Shown here piece after piece: positions 52,085-64,000 of a DNA stretch of 64,000 bases. A program made the translations under genes and the position numbers. Each line of letters begins with the position of its first letter. Position 1 is the stretch's first letter. The notes below the pieces were generated by a model, which saw nothing but the letters and a program-made list of their open reading frames with translations, was not told the origin of the DNA and did not search any database. Source of the stretch: Siphonodentalium dalli. Its lineage: Eukaryota > Mollusca > Scaphopoda > Gadilida > Siphonodentaliidae. The DNA is taken from positions 66,911,897 through 66,975,896 of the forward strand of contig CP136063.1 of assembly GCA_032622095.1 (NCBI GenBank), given 5' to 3'.

Positions 52085-53072
52085 AAGTCAACTAGAATGC
52101 ACTCAGAGAGATGCCAACGTGCGCAAAAATGTAATAAACAATAATTTAAAAAATAATTTCACTGTATTTTTAATTAATTTAATTTAGTGTTAGCAAAATA
52201 AGACAATTACCATTCCTCATTTCATCACAGATAAAAGGCAAATTACTATATTAATCATTTAAGTAATTAAAACCAATTCCATGTTGCCGAAAGGGTGAGA
52301 CTTTAATATCGATTACATTTTTTTCAGCGGCATATTTTCATTTTCATTTTCCGATAGTCAAAGTTGACCAAAGGAGCAATTATAAGAAATAATTAATACT
52401 ATTTGTGTAAATATTGATAGCAGCCAATATGCAACAATAAATATCAATAACGATCATTTTATGTAATAATAAACTCTTCAAACGGTGTTTGTGTCAACAA
52501 ATGCGTTTTGTTTTGTGTTACGTCATTCGTCGTATTTGACCCGGAACTCGGCTGGAGGTTAGGCTATTCAGCATATTGCGTCGAATTACGAAATCGTGTT
52601 TTGAATGTCTCTCTTTTCCCGCACGATAAAAAGAGGTCTTCGCACGAACCAAAAATGATAAAACTTCCCAATTATAAGTAAAAATACCCAAATGAAGGAG
52701 TCTATGTAGGTCCCGAAGGAGTCTATAGACTCTTTGATGTAGAGTTCTGATGGAGAAAATGTAGGTCGGTCTATTTTTGTCATAACGTATTTTGACCTGG
52801 GAGAAAAAAATCGAAATCGAGGCTCACTACGAGCATGCCAGTTTTAAATATAGAAACAGGAAATCCTGACAAATGGCGATATCGGCGACAAACAAATAAT
52901 CGAAAACAACACATAAAATAAACATAGCAAAAACGCGGCACAGTAAAAATGTCAGTACGCCACGAGGTTTTACGTCGTTTTTGGTGACGTCATGGAGTGA
53001 AACGGAGTAGGGTGACACCAACCTACGAATCTGTCTGATCGCCATACTGTTGCGCGAGCGCACGTAATTAGG
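52085..53072. mobile_element. Element sharing termini with 1395-2880 (inverted)
   Basis: CTAGAATGCACTCAGAGAGA (52092) and CCATACTGTTGCGCGAGCGC (53042) are the complements of the termini of 1395-2880. Near 52180 the sequence lacks the TTAA MITE present in that copy. The middle (52220-52970) is unrelated to the other copy. Confidence 0.6.
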
Positions 53073-53103
53073 GTCCATGCAATTTTGTTAATAAATAATT
53101 CAA

Positions 53104-53395
53104 TTAAAATAAATCTATGAAAACAATACTAGTACCAGTTGTTGTACTATTTTCGGCATCAAGTTGCTCGAAATACACAGCACTCAGGTGGCTTTTTGTG
53201 TTTAAGTGCCGCACCAGAGTCCATTTGGAAATAAAAGACGAACTGGCTGCCATTTCGTCAAACTGCTTTAAGGCTTTACCGGTAAGTTTTTTTCCAAACG
53301 CGGTCAGAATGCTTGGCGCATGCTTTACAATAAGCTTTCGTGACGATTGTTTTGCCATCCCTGTACTCATTATCATAACCAAATGATATTTTAAA
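53104..53395 (-). pseudogene. BED-like zinc-finger ORF remnant
   Basis: On the minus strand one frame reads YRDGKTIVTKAYCKACAKHS then DRVWKK, and the adjacent frame continues ALKQFDEMAASSSFISKWTL then VRHLNTKSHLSAVYF. Together these give C-x2-C ... FISKWxxVRHLxxxxH, a BED-type finger as found in hAT-derived proteins, broken by one frameshift near 53282. There are no upstream exons. It could be a decayed transposase or a host ZnF pseudogene. Confidence 0.55.
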
Positions 53396-53519
53396 CGTCC
53401 ATGACAGGAAAACCATGATTATTTATTTTATTTTCAAAATGTTGGTGCGTTCGATATGGTTTGCCGAAGTTTCCGGCCAGAATTCACACTAAAGCGCCGG
53501 TTTCCACTACCGGGTATGA

Positions 53520-54115
53520 AATGAAAGTGTCAATGACACTGTAGCTCAACTTAGGTAGGGGAATAATTTAATGGTTGACAGTATATAGGAAAGGAAAGGT
53601 GCTAGTTGCAATGTCTGACCTGTGCCAAAGGATTTAGTCATGCAAAGAGTAAAATCCAAGATGGCTGCTGGCGACCATGTTTTTTTGGCCAATTGACCCC
53701 AAAGGACTCGTTCCCATCTACATGTCATTGTTAACATCCATGACAAATTTCATGAAGATCTGACCAAAGCTACGACCTGTAGCCCGCGACAAAGGATTTA
53801 GTCATGTAAAGATTAAATTCCAAGATGGCTGCTGGCGGCCATGTTTTTTGGCCGAACGACCCCAAAATGACTCGTTCCCATCTACATGTCATTGTTAACA
53901 TCCATGACAAATTTCATGAAGTTCCGACCAAAGCTACGACCTGTAGCCCGCGCCAAAGGATTTAGTCATGCAAAGAGTAAAATCCAAGATGGCTGCTGGT
54001 GACCATGTTTTTTGGTCGAACGACCCCAAAATCACTCGTTCCCATCTACATGTCAATATTAACATCCATGACAAATTTCATGATGATCAGACACATAGTA
54101 CGACCCAGTGCTGGC
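53520..54115 (+). repeat. ~165-bp tandem element (copy 4), truncated
   Basis: It starts AAAGTGTCAATGACACTGTA GCTCAACTT and has three units (AAGATGGCTGCTGG at about 53658, 53822 and 53988). It breaks off at about 54107 in the CAGACACATAGTACGACC block without the terminal AAGTTGAGCTA. Confidence 0.82.
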
Positions 54116-55480
54116 CTTATGAAAAATCTGCAGGGGCTAAAATTCGCCCTCGCCAAAATACTTTGCAGGGGCTAAAATATTTTGCAGGCCAGGGGCAATT
54201 TCTGTTTTATGGATAATCATATATTAATTGTGAAATTATCAATGAATGTTGTATAACTTAATAATGTTTAATAAAATACTTTTATAAATGTTATACCATG
54301 TCTTGCATACCGGTATATGGTATTGTTGTGTTTGTTCCTTTATGCCTGATCCAAGTGACCTAATGGTTAACCAGAATCAATCAATCATTATAATATATTT
54401 ATATCATATATCACATGCGGTTATAGTACTGTATAATACATGTATGAGGTGACATCATGGTAAGATATTATAATGTGTAGGCCTACCGTATCATAATTTG
54501 ACGTCAAACACGTCACTCACCCATACATGATCTGTCAATAATCTGGATGCATGCATAGGCCTACGTGCAGGCGTACTAAGATAAGAATAAGCATAGCTGC
54601 ATACAGTAGATTTTCCAAAAGTCGCATAGTTGTATGTATAGGCCTACACAAAGTAAGTTGAGCTAAAAAGACGGGAGCGATATGTACATCACGCCAGGGA
54701 AATCGAAAATTTGGGCGCTGCCGGGTGCGAGCGCAATAGCGCCCGCTTCCTGAGGAGGACTGTGTACACAGCAATTGGCCGGCTCAAATTCGTAATACTT
54801 TGTTGAACGTTATAGATAAAAGTTCAATTTTATTGACCGATTAGCCGGGAGAATGAAGTTTCAGAAATTGCAGTTCTAACTGCCGACTTTATTTCCGCAC
54901 GGAACGAAATGTTTCGTCATGTACACGTCATCAATTCAATTAAAGTGCACACTTATTCTAAGACAGTTGACAATAAAGGTGACAAAAGTCAACGACGTAC
55001 TGAATGTAGTTCGTGTTGACTGTGTGGCTACTCATCGATCTGTAGGTTCCAGAACAAAATGTTTCCGGACCATTTCCCATGTGGTATAACATTTCTTTTC
55101 AGTTCGCATTCTCATTTTTGCAACGACATGCTTCCTCATTTCAGTTTCGTTTGGCAACGCAAACACAATCATGATTGTATTATGGGTGCAATTACACGTC
55201 TTCTGAATTGCGAGAGCAAATAAGTGCTCTCGCTGTTTTTTCTTCATGGGAAGGACTGCAGACTGAAATCACATTAAAAATTTAGCTCGATTTAGCTAGT
55301 GAGTTCAAAGGAGCTACTTAGTCTTACATGTAGCTCATTTGGCACCTCTGCCCGACCCGATTGATGTCAATTTTGTCATACCAGACCGCCAATTTTGAGG
55401 AGAGCTTGAGCACTTGGAATTGAAAAGACTACTTAAGCAGGGAACCAAAAGGTGTGTGCATCACGATCTTGAATGCGGAC
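54116..55480. other. Mostly unassigned; one 71-codon ORF
   Basis: 54120-54200 repeats GCAGGGGCTAAAAT twice. 55247-55032 (minus) has a 71-codon frame (MKKKQREHLFALAIQ ... EPTDR), basic and Met-rich, that I cannot assign. About 55258-55310 is the complement of 50040-50080 (AGCTAAATCGAGCTAAATTT). Confidence 0.35.
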
Positions 55481-55484
55481 CTCC

Positions 55485-56680
55485 TATTTACCGAGAACAA
55501 CCGAGAACAAGTCCAAAATTAATAAATAAGTCATAATAATGTCCAAGTATAGTGTATATATCACTCTTAAGTAGATATTGTACCATATTTGACCATTTAA
55601 ATGACATATATGTAGTTATTTTACGTATACCGAGAACTTGAAACATCGCCACCATGTTCTCGGCTGGCGGTAACACAAAGGCATGAGTCGTGCCTAAGTG
55701 TTAATTAACGGGACCTAGGTCTGTTTGGCGATTAGAATTAATTGAGTTGTGTACACTAATATGTGTTACTGTTTGTTAATCACTGCGATGTGTGAGTGCA
55801 TAACATTGTAGGTGAGAAATATATTAAAGAAATAATTACAACTGATGCAAAAAAACACCTTCTGTAATCTGTCACTTGGAAGAACAAATCCTACTTCTCA
55901 AATCAGCAATTGAAACTGGATCTATAATTGGTATCAACGGAACATTTAATCTTGCATCTTGCTATGTAACAACTATTATTTAAAAAAACCCTAATATTAT
56001 AAGGAAATCAACTTCAGATCCACCAATACTTTTAGGACCTTTATTGTTGCATTGGGATGGTACTTTTTAATCTTACCATCGGTTTTTATCTTATTTATCA
56101 AGTAAATTAGCAGGCATTTCACAAGATAAAGTAACATTTGGACATTTGACATACTTACGCAAAACAGACGATATTTGACAAAATCATTCATGCCGAGATT
56201 ACGAACTAAAATATTTGACGCTCGGAAGCAAAATAAATTGTAAATGATCAACTCAGGGATATTAGAAGTGCGCTGCACTCAACTGGTGACTTTCAGTTAG
56301 CGGAAAAATTCAAAGTAAGACACAAGCACTTTAAACAAAACATAGGGGCACGTTGTCTGCCGTTCCGAAGCCCGGATAAAAGCTGATGGAAGTTTAAATT
56401 CATGTCAAACCGAGAAGACACTACAAACCGAGAACAAGCTTAATTATCAAACCGAGAAGACACTACAAACCGAGAACAAGCTTAATTAATTAAGCCGATA
56501 AGCTGTGTGTTAAACGAGATCGTCGCTGGGTGGCGCTTACAATTTGTTAACAATATGTCGGTTAAATGCATAAAAGTAAACATTTTAATGAAAATATTGA
56601 TGTCTACTGTAGATATTTCAAATAAAACACTATATTTAATGTATATAATGCATTTTAAACCTTGTTCTCGGTAAATAGGG
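55485..56680. mobile_element. TIR element with repeated CCGAGAAC motifs
   Basis: The ends CCTATTTACCGAGAACAA and TTGTTCTCGGTAAATAGG are inverted (55485 and 56662). CCGAGAAC or its complement recurs at 55491, 55501, 55630, 55656, 56428, 56470 and 56664, with two CCGAGAAG variants. A 42-bp unit is duplicated at 56409-56480. No transposase ORF is recognised. Confidence 0.65.
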
Positions 56681-58732
56681 TGACCCCTTGAATGAGTTGA
56701 CACAATACTTGGCAAAGAAATCATTTATGTATACCGGTACAGAAACTTGCATGTGTGCATTTATGTATAAAAGTTTATGACATGTGGCAACCCCATCATG
56801 ATCATGGGATCAGCATCACAGGGTGTTACTGCATCGTCACATGCCCATTTTTATGACATATGTACATGTCAGAAACAGAATCTTCACTTCTGACATTATT
56901 TTCTTTGATGATTATAATTAAAACAGTTTTTGAGAAAAAAGAATTTGAGAATGAGTGGCCAGTGTGGTTGTGGTTTATTCCTAAATGCTATAAACACAAC
57001 ACACAGTGACACACTGAACATGACGATAAAAAAGTCAATGTTTTGATCTGAAAAAAATACAATATTTCATTATCTCTATCTAAAATATCAAACAAACACG
57101 TTGATTCTGCCTCCTAGCGTCCTACAAATGTTGCACGAAAATACGCGTGTCAAATTGTCGGCGTGACCGACATGGTTTTGAACTGAATGCCCCAATTTTC
57201 AAATTCCATGATGTGCATAATGTATTGCATCAAAACGATTATATTTACCACGAAATCGATGAAATCTAATCGCCTAAATGGTCTTCCGGTTCAAATACAT
57301 TCGAATCACATGGATTTAACGATTTCCGCCATCGTATAATGCTTTAATTATCTTTGTTCGTTTAGCGTTATCAACTTCCTATTGTCTTCCTTCCATCTTG
57401 CTATCCAATATGGCTTCTGCTTCTTTCTCTTAATTATTTGGGGACCACGAATGCGCCACAAGGAGCAAACAAACAATTTTGTTTACTAGTAAACAACAAA
57501 TGATTTACCGATTGGTTTGTTCCGTCACGTGACTTTTTTTCAGGAAAAATGCATACCTCGTATAATGTGTCCACATTATATTGACCCTGCTCTAAAAATA
57601 GAACATCTTCTATTTATCACTGCATCTGACATCTGGCACTCTTCCACTAAAGAGAGTCGGCTTACATCAGAAGGCAATTAAATTGGAAACAAAATTCAAC
57701 AAAATCTCTCATCTGATAGAAAATACGTTTTTATCTAATTAATCGCTTTTTTATAATTAAGGAATGCACTAATTACGACTTTGATGTTTATTGAAGTGCT
57801 TTGCATACTCACCCTGCAGAGAAGATAGGTGTAATACACATAATCTGGGCTGTATGAGCGGCCACTGTGTGTGCATAATTCATGTGTCACTGGAGTGTAA
57901 AATCGATAATACCACTTTGACTCTATCATTGGGATCGTCAGACGACGTGTCCATAAACCATTTGGGGGAAAAAAAGTTTTTCAGCAAAATTCTTTCATTT
58001 GAAACTTTAATTAAACTTGTCAAATATTAATCACTTTTTATCTGCAATAATAAGAGTATGGAGAAACGAGAATTCACTAACTTTTGTAAGATTATTCCTA
58101 TATAGTAGTAGCCTGCCAGTATAATCACGATTGGACGGTCTTTATAACTATAGGACAAGATACACAGCATACTTTGTATCAATTTTAATTAACACGGTGT
58201 ATATACATATATGTACGGTAAATATATTATTTTTAAGTTCAAAGTTATTTTTCAAATAGCTGTTTGGTCCAAAACTCTATATTTTGAGAAAAAAATATCT
58301 GAGTCTTTTTTCATTTTCTGTTGATCAACAGAGAGCTGACGATTTGCTATAAATCAACGGCAGTATAGCATTAAAAGGGTTATATTCGGATTAGTAATAA
58401 TTAAATCTTATCCGCATACGTAGATCTGGAAAAAAAAACCCAAAAGAAAACGAAACAAAGAGGTCATATGCATGTCATTACCAAGACGCCCAGTCGCCAG
58501 TTCCATCCCGATTCCAGACTCCCAAGAAATCTCGATGTTAAATTCATGGTCAAGACACGAACTTAGACCCTAATGCGATTTTCACTGTAATTAAATTATC
58601 ATATATATAATTATAAATATGGCCCACCACTAAAACCCTTATTTTTTAAATATGCTATATATAGTCTATGCCTACATTGTGCACATCGCAACATGATGTT
58701 CAAATATATCAAATACCGGTATGGTGCCTTGA
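56681..58732. other. Unassigned; one possible exon
   Basis: Minus-strand 57929-57805 could be an exon (KWYYRFYTPVTHELC, then SPDYVYYTYLL) ending at a donor (TGCAGG|GTGAGT). I cannot assign it, and no partner exon was found. 57370-57430 has CATCTTGCTATCC and ATATGGCTTC, possibly promoter-like, but this is unproven. Confidence 0.3.
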
Positions 58733-58748
58733 GGGGGGGGGGGGGGTG
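58733..58748. repeat. Poly-G tract
   Basis: About 14 G. The following 58750-60300 shows no recognisable gene; about 59110-59190 shares ACTTGCCCAGATACAC with about 25095. Confidence 0.8.
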
Positions 58749-60309
58749 GATCAATGTAGAACGCTTTTCTCAAGTAGTGTACGCAATGGCAGATGCGCGT
58801 AACGTACAAGATTGTGCGAATAAACGCAATTAAATTATGACGTCATATATGGCTGCAGGTGCCCGTTGCATATGCGACGATGTACGTAATTTTTGAGGAG
58901 GTATACATTATACAAGACACATTACCGTACGTGAGTTTTGGTTCACATCGTTGCAGCTGCTAGATCATATCACCATATATATATATACGTCAGGTTTATT
59001 GGTGGAGGAAAAACCGCGTGTTCATCATATGATTAATTCCACTGGAAAATAACTCTACTGCACGGACAAAACAGCAACCCCTGCATGCATGGAAAGGAAA
59101 CTGGCATACTTGCCCAGATACACGAATCAGATCATCTTCCCTGTGCATGAATCAAAAATTCAAGCTTGTCGGGATTGGAACCATCTTCACCATCGCTGAC
59201 TGAACGACTTGTGGTATGGTAATATATATGCCTTGTAATATTTCGCTAATATACCAACCTGTAAGTTACGGTGCCAGAGGGTCTCCGTGGGGGAGGGGGT
59301 CTGAATTGTTGCATGGAAAGCCAACCTCACACTCACTAAGGTTTGGAAATGTTCCAAATGATGGTAATTTCAGTCTAAAACTTTCAGGAAAATTATATTG
59401 GACTTTTTGTCGAAAAACAACAAATGCATGCTGGTTTGAAAATAATTATATCAGGTCATGTTCAACCTATTTTTCATGTTTTTTTTGCGTTAAATTTCCA
59501 ACAAACGTTATCAGACGTGAATCCCTATTGGGGTGGTGGGTTATATACGCGCCCCTGTACAGGGTACCCTATTTTCCCGTATCACTCCCCTCCCCCGTAT
59601 AATACGGAACCCGACCAAAATATGGCTTATTTTGTCATTGTCGCATTCATGGTTTCGTGCAAAAAATACACAGAGCTGGGATATATACGAGGGTCTCCAT
59701 TGTGGATGTCCACCTTGGAATTTCCAAATGAACCAGGCCAAAGTCCCAAGTTCGCGTATATAATTGCATTTGCAACCCTCCCCGGTTTGAAATTTCCCCA
59801 AACATCTATTTGACGCACGATGACACATAACCCAAAAACTGCAAAAATTCTAGCGTCTATTATATAGGTCTAACTCCAGGCATCTTCAGGCCTTGATTAA
59901 AAAAAATGGTTAGTAGTTTTTGACTGGCCACACGGAATGACCGGGACCCCTCGGCACAGCGGGAGACAAATTTGAAATCTAAACCCGAAAACTGCCAAAC
60001 TGCAAAACATTGCACGATCTAGACTGGTCTCATATTGTTCGAAATGTTGGAAATTTACAACCTGACCTGACCAGAACATTTCCAACTGATGGTCATTTCA
60101 CTCCAACCTTTTGACCTAAAGTATGAAAATATGACTGTTGGTCTAAAATCTAAAAATTTCCCAGTAATTACTCGTTGGAAAAGCCAACTATATACGAGAA
60201 CATTTTTCAACCTATTGTTGGTGCGAAATCTCGAACTATAATGTGCCAGGTATGAAATTTCCAACAGTACTGTTGAACATGATGACCAATGTGGCATGGT
60301 TTCTCGTAT

Positions 60310-61460
60310 TTCATGCCACGAGTCTCTACTCTGGCTACGCTATAAGCGCTTTGCATCACTAACAATCATGGAATTGCATCCGGGTAACCAATTCAATGTT
60401 TATTACGAAATCGCCTAAATCTTGTAGGCTCGACATTCACCTACTACGAAATATATTTTTTTTAAAAGAACAGATATCAACTATATATAGAAATATATTA
60501 CCTGCGTTATTTAACGTTCCGTGCATATATTCCACCAGTTGAAAACGTGGGAACTTGTTGATGTTCAGACGGGGAACTTTATTAAATTGAACAAACACAA
60601 GGATTATATTTCTTTGTCAATTCGTGTTCCTTAATCTATTTAACAGTAGGGAGTAGTCTCAACTCGAGATTGCATGATTTTACAAGTCGGTATCGCAATA
60701 AACATTGAATTGATTATCCGGGATCAAGTTCACGATTGTAAGCGATCCATATCGAAATCGGCTCAACAGAGTCTCCTAAGTCATGGAATATATCGAGCCG
60801 AGACCTTCGCCAACTGTGAAATATATTAAAGATACGGGCGGCGTTTGCGGTGGGTATGCTGTTAAAATATTCACGTCCGTCAAAAACCGCCATAAACAGA
60901 AAGAATAGTAAAATATAGATAGACTTTGTTCTTACACAAATCAGAAATATGGCATAAACAGTATGTTATTGTAAAAATTCCCCGCCCCCGTTGTTATGTA
61001 AAAAAAAAAAAAAAAAACGTTACGTTACCTGGCTTTTGTTTAAAATCCGGATATGGTAAACATAAAGAAATAAAGAGCGTTTATATCATTTGTGTGTGAT
61101 CAACCAATATAATTGCGCTGTGTTATGTAAACAGAAGCACAACTTCTGTAACACGAGCAGGCTCTTGTTTACGTACACCATCGTACGTCTTGACGACAAT
61201 ATACTATTTACGCGCTGATTATGTTTGGCATATGAACAAAACTATATATATTTTATTTTTAAGATCCCTTCTGTTGATGGCGATTTGAACAAATGTGAAC
61301 ATTTCTGCAACGAACGCCGCCCGTGCTACATATGGCCATGGGAATACTATAGATCTGTGTTACAAACTTCCCTGTCAGAACACCAAACTGTTTTGAACAT
61401 TTGGAATATGATCTCTAGGGACGTAGCCATGCAGAGTATATATATTCATAGCATGATCAA
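60310..61460. mobile_element. TIR element related to 21180-22095
   Basis: The left CATGCCACGAGTCTCTACTC and the right TGGAATATGATCTCTAGGG then ATTCATAGCATGATC match the two ends of 21180-22095. An inner inverted pair AATTCAATGTTTATTACG / CAATAAACATTGAATTGATT lies at 60390 and 60700. A poly-A run lies at about 61000-61016. Confidence 0.55.
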
Positions 61461-61499
61461 CGTCGGCACAGTCCTGATACAACAGCGGTCATCTACTGC

Positions 61500-62035
61500 T
61501 GTTTTCTTCTTATGAGATAACGGGCAGCACTCGCCAACGTACCAGGTAAGGATAAGGGTATATAGTGTACGTATACATATATATACACCTCGTTCTATGC
61601 GGGATTAATTATTTTGTGTTGAAGTTATACTATTTTTTTTATACATCTCCCTCAACCAGGAAATACTTAAACGGAACTTGGAACATGAATAAAAGCGAGC
61701 AGACATACCAAGTTGCTTGACCCATAACATACTCCAGAATTTACTTGATCTGGATGGCGAAAGCAGAAATCATTTCCCGCTATCTGTGGACAACACGCCA
61801 TGCTCGCAACATTAGAATTAATGGTCCAATGGGGTTGCAAATAAATAGAGTTATTCCCCTTTAAATTGGCGTGTTTGTTTGGTACTCTGACAAGACAAAT
61901 AGAGTTATCCCTCTTTGGGTGTGTGGGGATGGATTTGCAATGCTCAGTTTGCAGATGAATGGCAGATTTTCGAAGTTGCCTGAAAATAGCTGGCATGATT
62001 TCCTTTTGCTTCGGATCCGTTGAAGTCGGTGCTAA
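61500..62035. other. No gene recognised
   Basis: A 109-codon minus frame at 61667-61996 has no recognisable domain. AAATAGAGTTAT occurs twice. Confidence 0.35.
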
Positions 62036-62039
62036 TATT

Positions 62040-62155
62040 TAACAGGGGTGCCTTTCCAAAATGCTAATTAACAGGGATGCCTTTCCAACGTTAAATAACA
62101 GGGGTACCTTTTCAATGGCAATTAACAGGGTGGCTTTCCAATGGTAATAACAGGT
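62040..62155 (+). repeat. Short tandem repeat, ~30-bp unit
   Basis: About four diverged units of AACAGGGGTGCCTTTCCAA plus ~12 bp. Confidence 0.75.
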
Positions 62156-62224
62156 CGGTAGACCTCATGTCCGCCTCTAAGCGCCGGCTTGATACGACCG
62201 TTGTTTGCGCATAAAAACCTGTCT

Positions 62225-62935
62225 TTAGTGCTAGTAAAGCTACATACCAAATTTAATTTCATTCAGTACACATTTACTAAAGTTATCATCCGGAAACCTC
62301 AAATTGGCAAAAATTCTAAGTCAAAAAGGGACATAACTCTGGTGAAAATTGGCGGGCGGAACCCGAATTCGAATTTGACCTGTGTTTTGCCGGGAGAAAG
62401 ACACATACCAACTTTGGTTCAGATCAAATAATCCAAACTGGAGTTATAGGTCGGAAACCAAAAATGTTAACAGACGGTCAAATTCTAAGTCGAAAAAGGG
62501 CCGTAACTCATGTAAAAATAATTGGACGGAACTCATATTCGAACTTGGCCTGTATCTTTAGCTGGGAAATACACATACCAACTTTGGTTCAGATCAAATA
62601 ATCCAAACTGGAGTTATCGGTCGGAAACCAAAAATGTTAACAGACGGTAAAATTCTAAGTCGAAAAAGGGGCATAACTTTGGTGAAAATTGGCAGACGGA
62701 ACCAGAATTCAAACTTGACCTGTCTTTTCTGCTAGTAAACCCACATACCAAATTTAATTTAATTTGGTTCACTCTAACTAAAGTTATCATCCGGAAACCT
62801 CGGACGCACAGACGCACAGGCTGATTATAATAGTCCTCCGAACCCGTTGGGTCAGCGGACAAAAAGGACCATAACTCATGTAAAAATAATTGGGGGAACC
62901 CATAATGCCAGACGGATGGACAGACTGATAACATA
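62225..62935. repeat. Tandem ~178-bp GGGCCATAACTC-type array
   Basis: The markers AAATTCTAAGTCGAAAAAGG (about 62312, 62484 and 62651) and CCAACTTTGGTTCAGATCAA (about 62410 and 62579) repeat at 169-178 bp. The last unit runs into GGACGCACAGACGCACAGG. Confidence 0.8.
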
Positions 62936-63031
62936 ATAAGACCCTTTATTTCATGGTTGTGATATTTCCATATATCAAATGTGAATAGATATAGTTGACG
63001 TTTGTTTAAGTAACCATGCTAATAGCTTTAA

Positions 63032-63366
63032 CCCTTTACCCAACAAACCGGCCAAATAAAGTTACAACAGCCTAAAATATCTTCGGTCTGTCTCAATAGA
63101 ACCATACAAATATGGATATCATTGGAACCGGCTCCTTGACCACATTGTGATAGTTACAGTTATGCCCTGTGCCAATGCATTCTCTTATATATGCGATTCG
63201 ACCATAGGTCGCCTCGCATATATAAGAGAATGCATTGGCCTAAATTTTTTTTATAATTTTTAATGTGTTAAACCAATGCATTTTCTTATATATGCGAGGT
63301 GACCTATGGTCGACTCGCATATATAAGAGAATGCATTGGCACAGGGCCCTTCTGCTGGGTAAAGGG
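63032..63366. mobile_element. TTAA-flanked hairpin MITE, family B, copy 4
   Basis: TTAA lies at 63028-63031 and 63367-63370. Hairpins at 63172-63238 and 63273-63339, with a shortened centre. Confidence 0.92.
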
Positions 63367-63369
63367 TTA

Positions 63370-64000
63370 AACCAAGGGCTATAACCCAGACAAAAAAAAT
63401 CAGACAAACCTGGTTTCGAACTCATATCGAGATATTTTGTTGTGAAAGATCCATATATAAATATGATTAGAATTAGTTGACGTTTGTTAAGCTATCGTGA
63501 AAACGGCCATAAATTTTCTATAAATATAATAAGGGCCATTTCACACATATATATAAAGTCATCAACAGTTACCAAAATTTGTCAAAATCCATTAGTAATG
63601 TTATAGAAGTTTAGGGCTGCCAGCCCGCCAACAGTCCCTCGTTAAATCATAAGTCGAGTTTAAAAAACAAACTCAACTAAAAACGATGATAGACACCTTA
63701 CCAAAAAGGTTAATAATTTTAATAGTCTGTACATTTGTGGACATTATGAACAAATGTAGAAATGACATGGATAGAACGAGTGAAAATGAATGATGTAATT
63801 TATAAATACAATTGTATTCGATATTATTGTGGACTCAGCACATGTTGTGTACAGGTTTCGGAACATAAAAACAACAGTTATTTATCAACCCTGGTGAAAT
63901 GGTTCCGCCAAAGCTCTCCGTTATTTGGGGGTCCTGACTAAATAGCTGAGATGTAGGTAGTAGCCTGAATTTAGTGTCTGACCTTTGCAGAATGAGGTCC
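63370..64000. other. Repeat fragments to the window end
   Basis: Degenerate CATATACCAAATATGA-type repeat to about 63640. From 63972 a GAATGAGGTCC palindrome begins and is cut by the window edge. Confidence 0.5.

Overview
The window is nuclear DNA from an animal, most likely a marine lophotrochozoan such as a bivalve or brachiopod. This rests on GT-AG introns, a NuRD-subunit gene, a complement-like protein gene, and dispersed repeats of the GGGCCATAACTC type that I associate with mollusc-like genomes. The species cannot be fixed from the sequence. There are no bacterial operons, rRNA genes or convincing tRNAs.

Two host genes can be supported, both on the minus strand. (1) A thioester-protein / CD109 / alpha-2-macroglobulin family gene runs leftward from 20151. 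It has a TATA box (20208-20217), a signal-peptide exon (20093-20151) and three further exons (18225-18385, 16825-17057, 15535-15607). All four exons join in frame and cover the MG1 domain and the start of MG2. No later exon could be recognised to the left. (2) A p66/GATAD2 transcriptional repressor (NuRD/MeCP1 subunit) is encoded by exons 46533-46603, 42688-42756 and 40705-42337. The reconstructed protein is 590 residues, with the CR1 coiled coil, long polyglutamine, the GATA-type zinc finger and the family C-terminus.

Almost everything else is mobile-element and tandem-repeat DNA. At 0.7-6.1 kb a LINE is split by a truncated hAT element that holds a further insertion. Next to it a Helitron-like repeat is split by a 2.05-kb hAT element with an 8-bp target duplication, and that element is split by a second, 425-bp hAT element with its own 8-bp duplication. 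A 24-bp minisatellite lies at 13.2-13.9 kb. A ~165-bp-unit tandem array lies at 22.7-24.2 kb, with relatives at 30.4, 46.4 and 53.5 kb. Non-LTR retrotransposon remains lie at 24.3-27.6 kb. A satellite interrupted by a complete hAT-type element lies at 44.2-46.2 kb. A TIR element with repeated CCGAGAAC motifs lies at 55.5-56.7 kb.

The most striking signal is a near-perfect 67-nt hairpin (26-bp arms, itself with a palindromic loop) that occurs about 17 times. It is carried, usually as an inverted pair, inside elements with clearly different ends: a family with GTGACCCGCC ends, a TTAA-flanked family with CCCTTTACCCAAC ends (four copies), and TTAA-flanked relatives with CCCTTTCAGTGCC or CCCTTTCATGAC ends. 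A single foldback module shared by several miniature-transposon families is the best candidate here for something undescribed.
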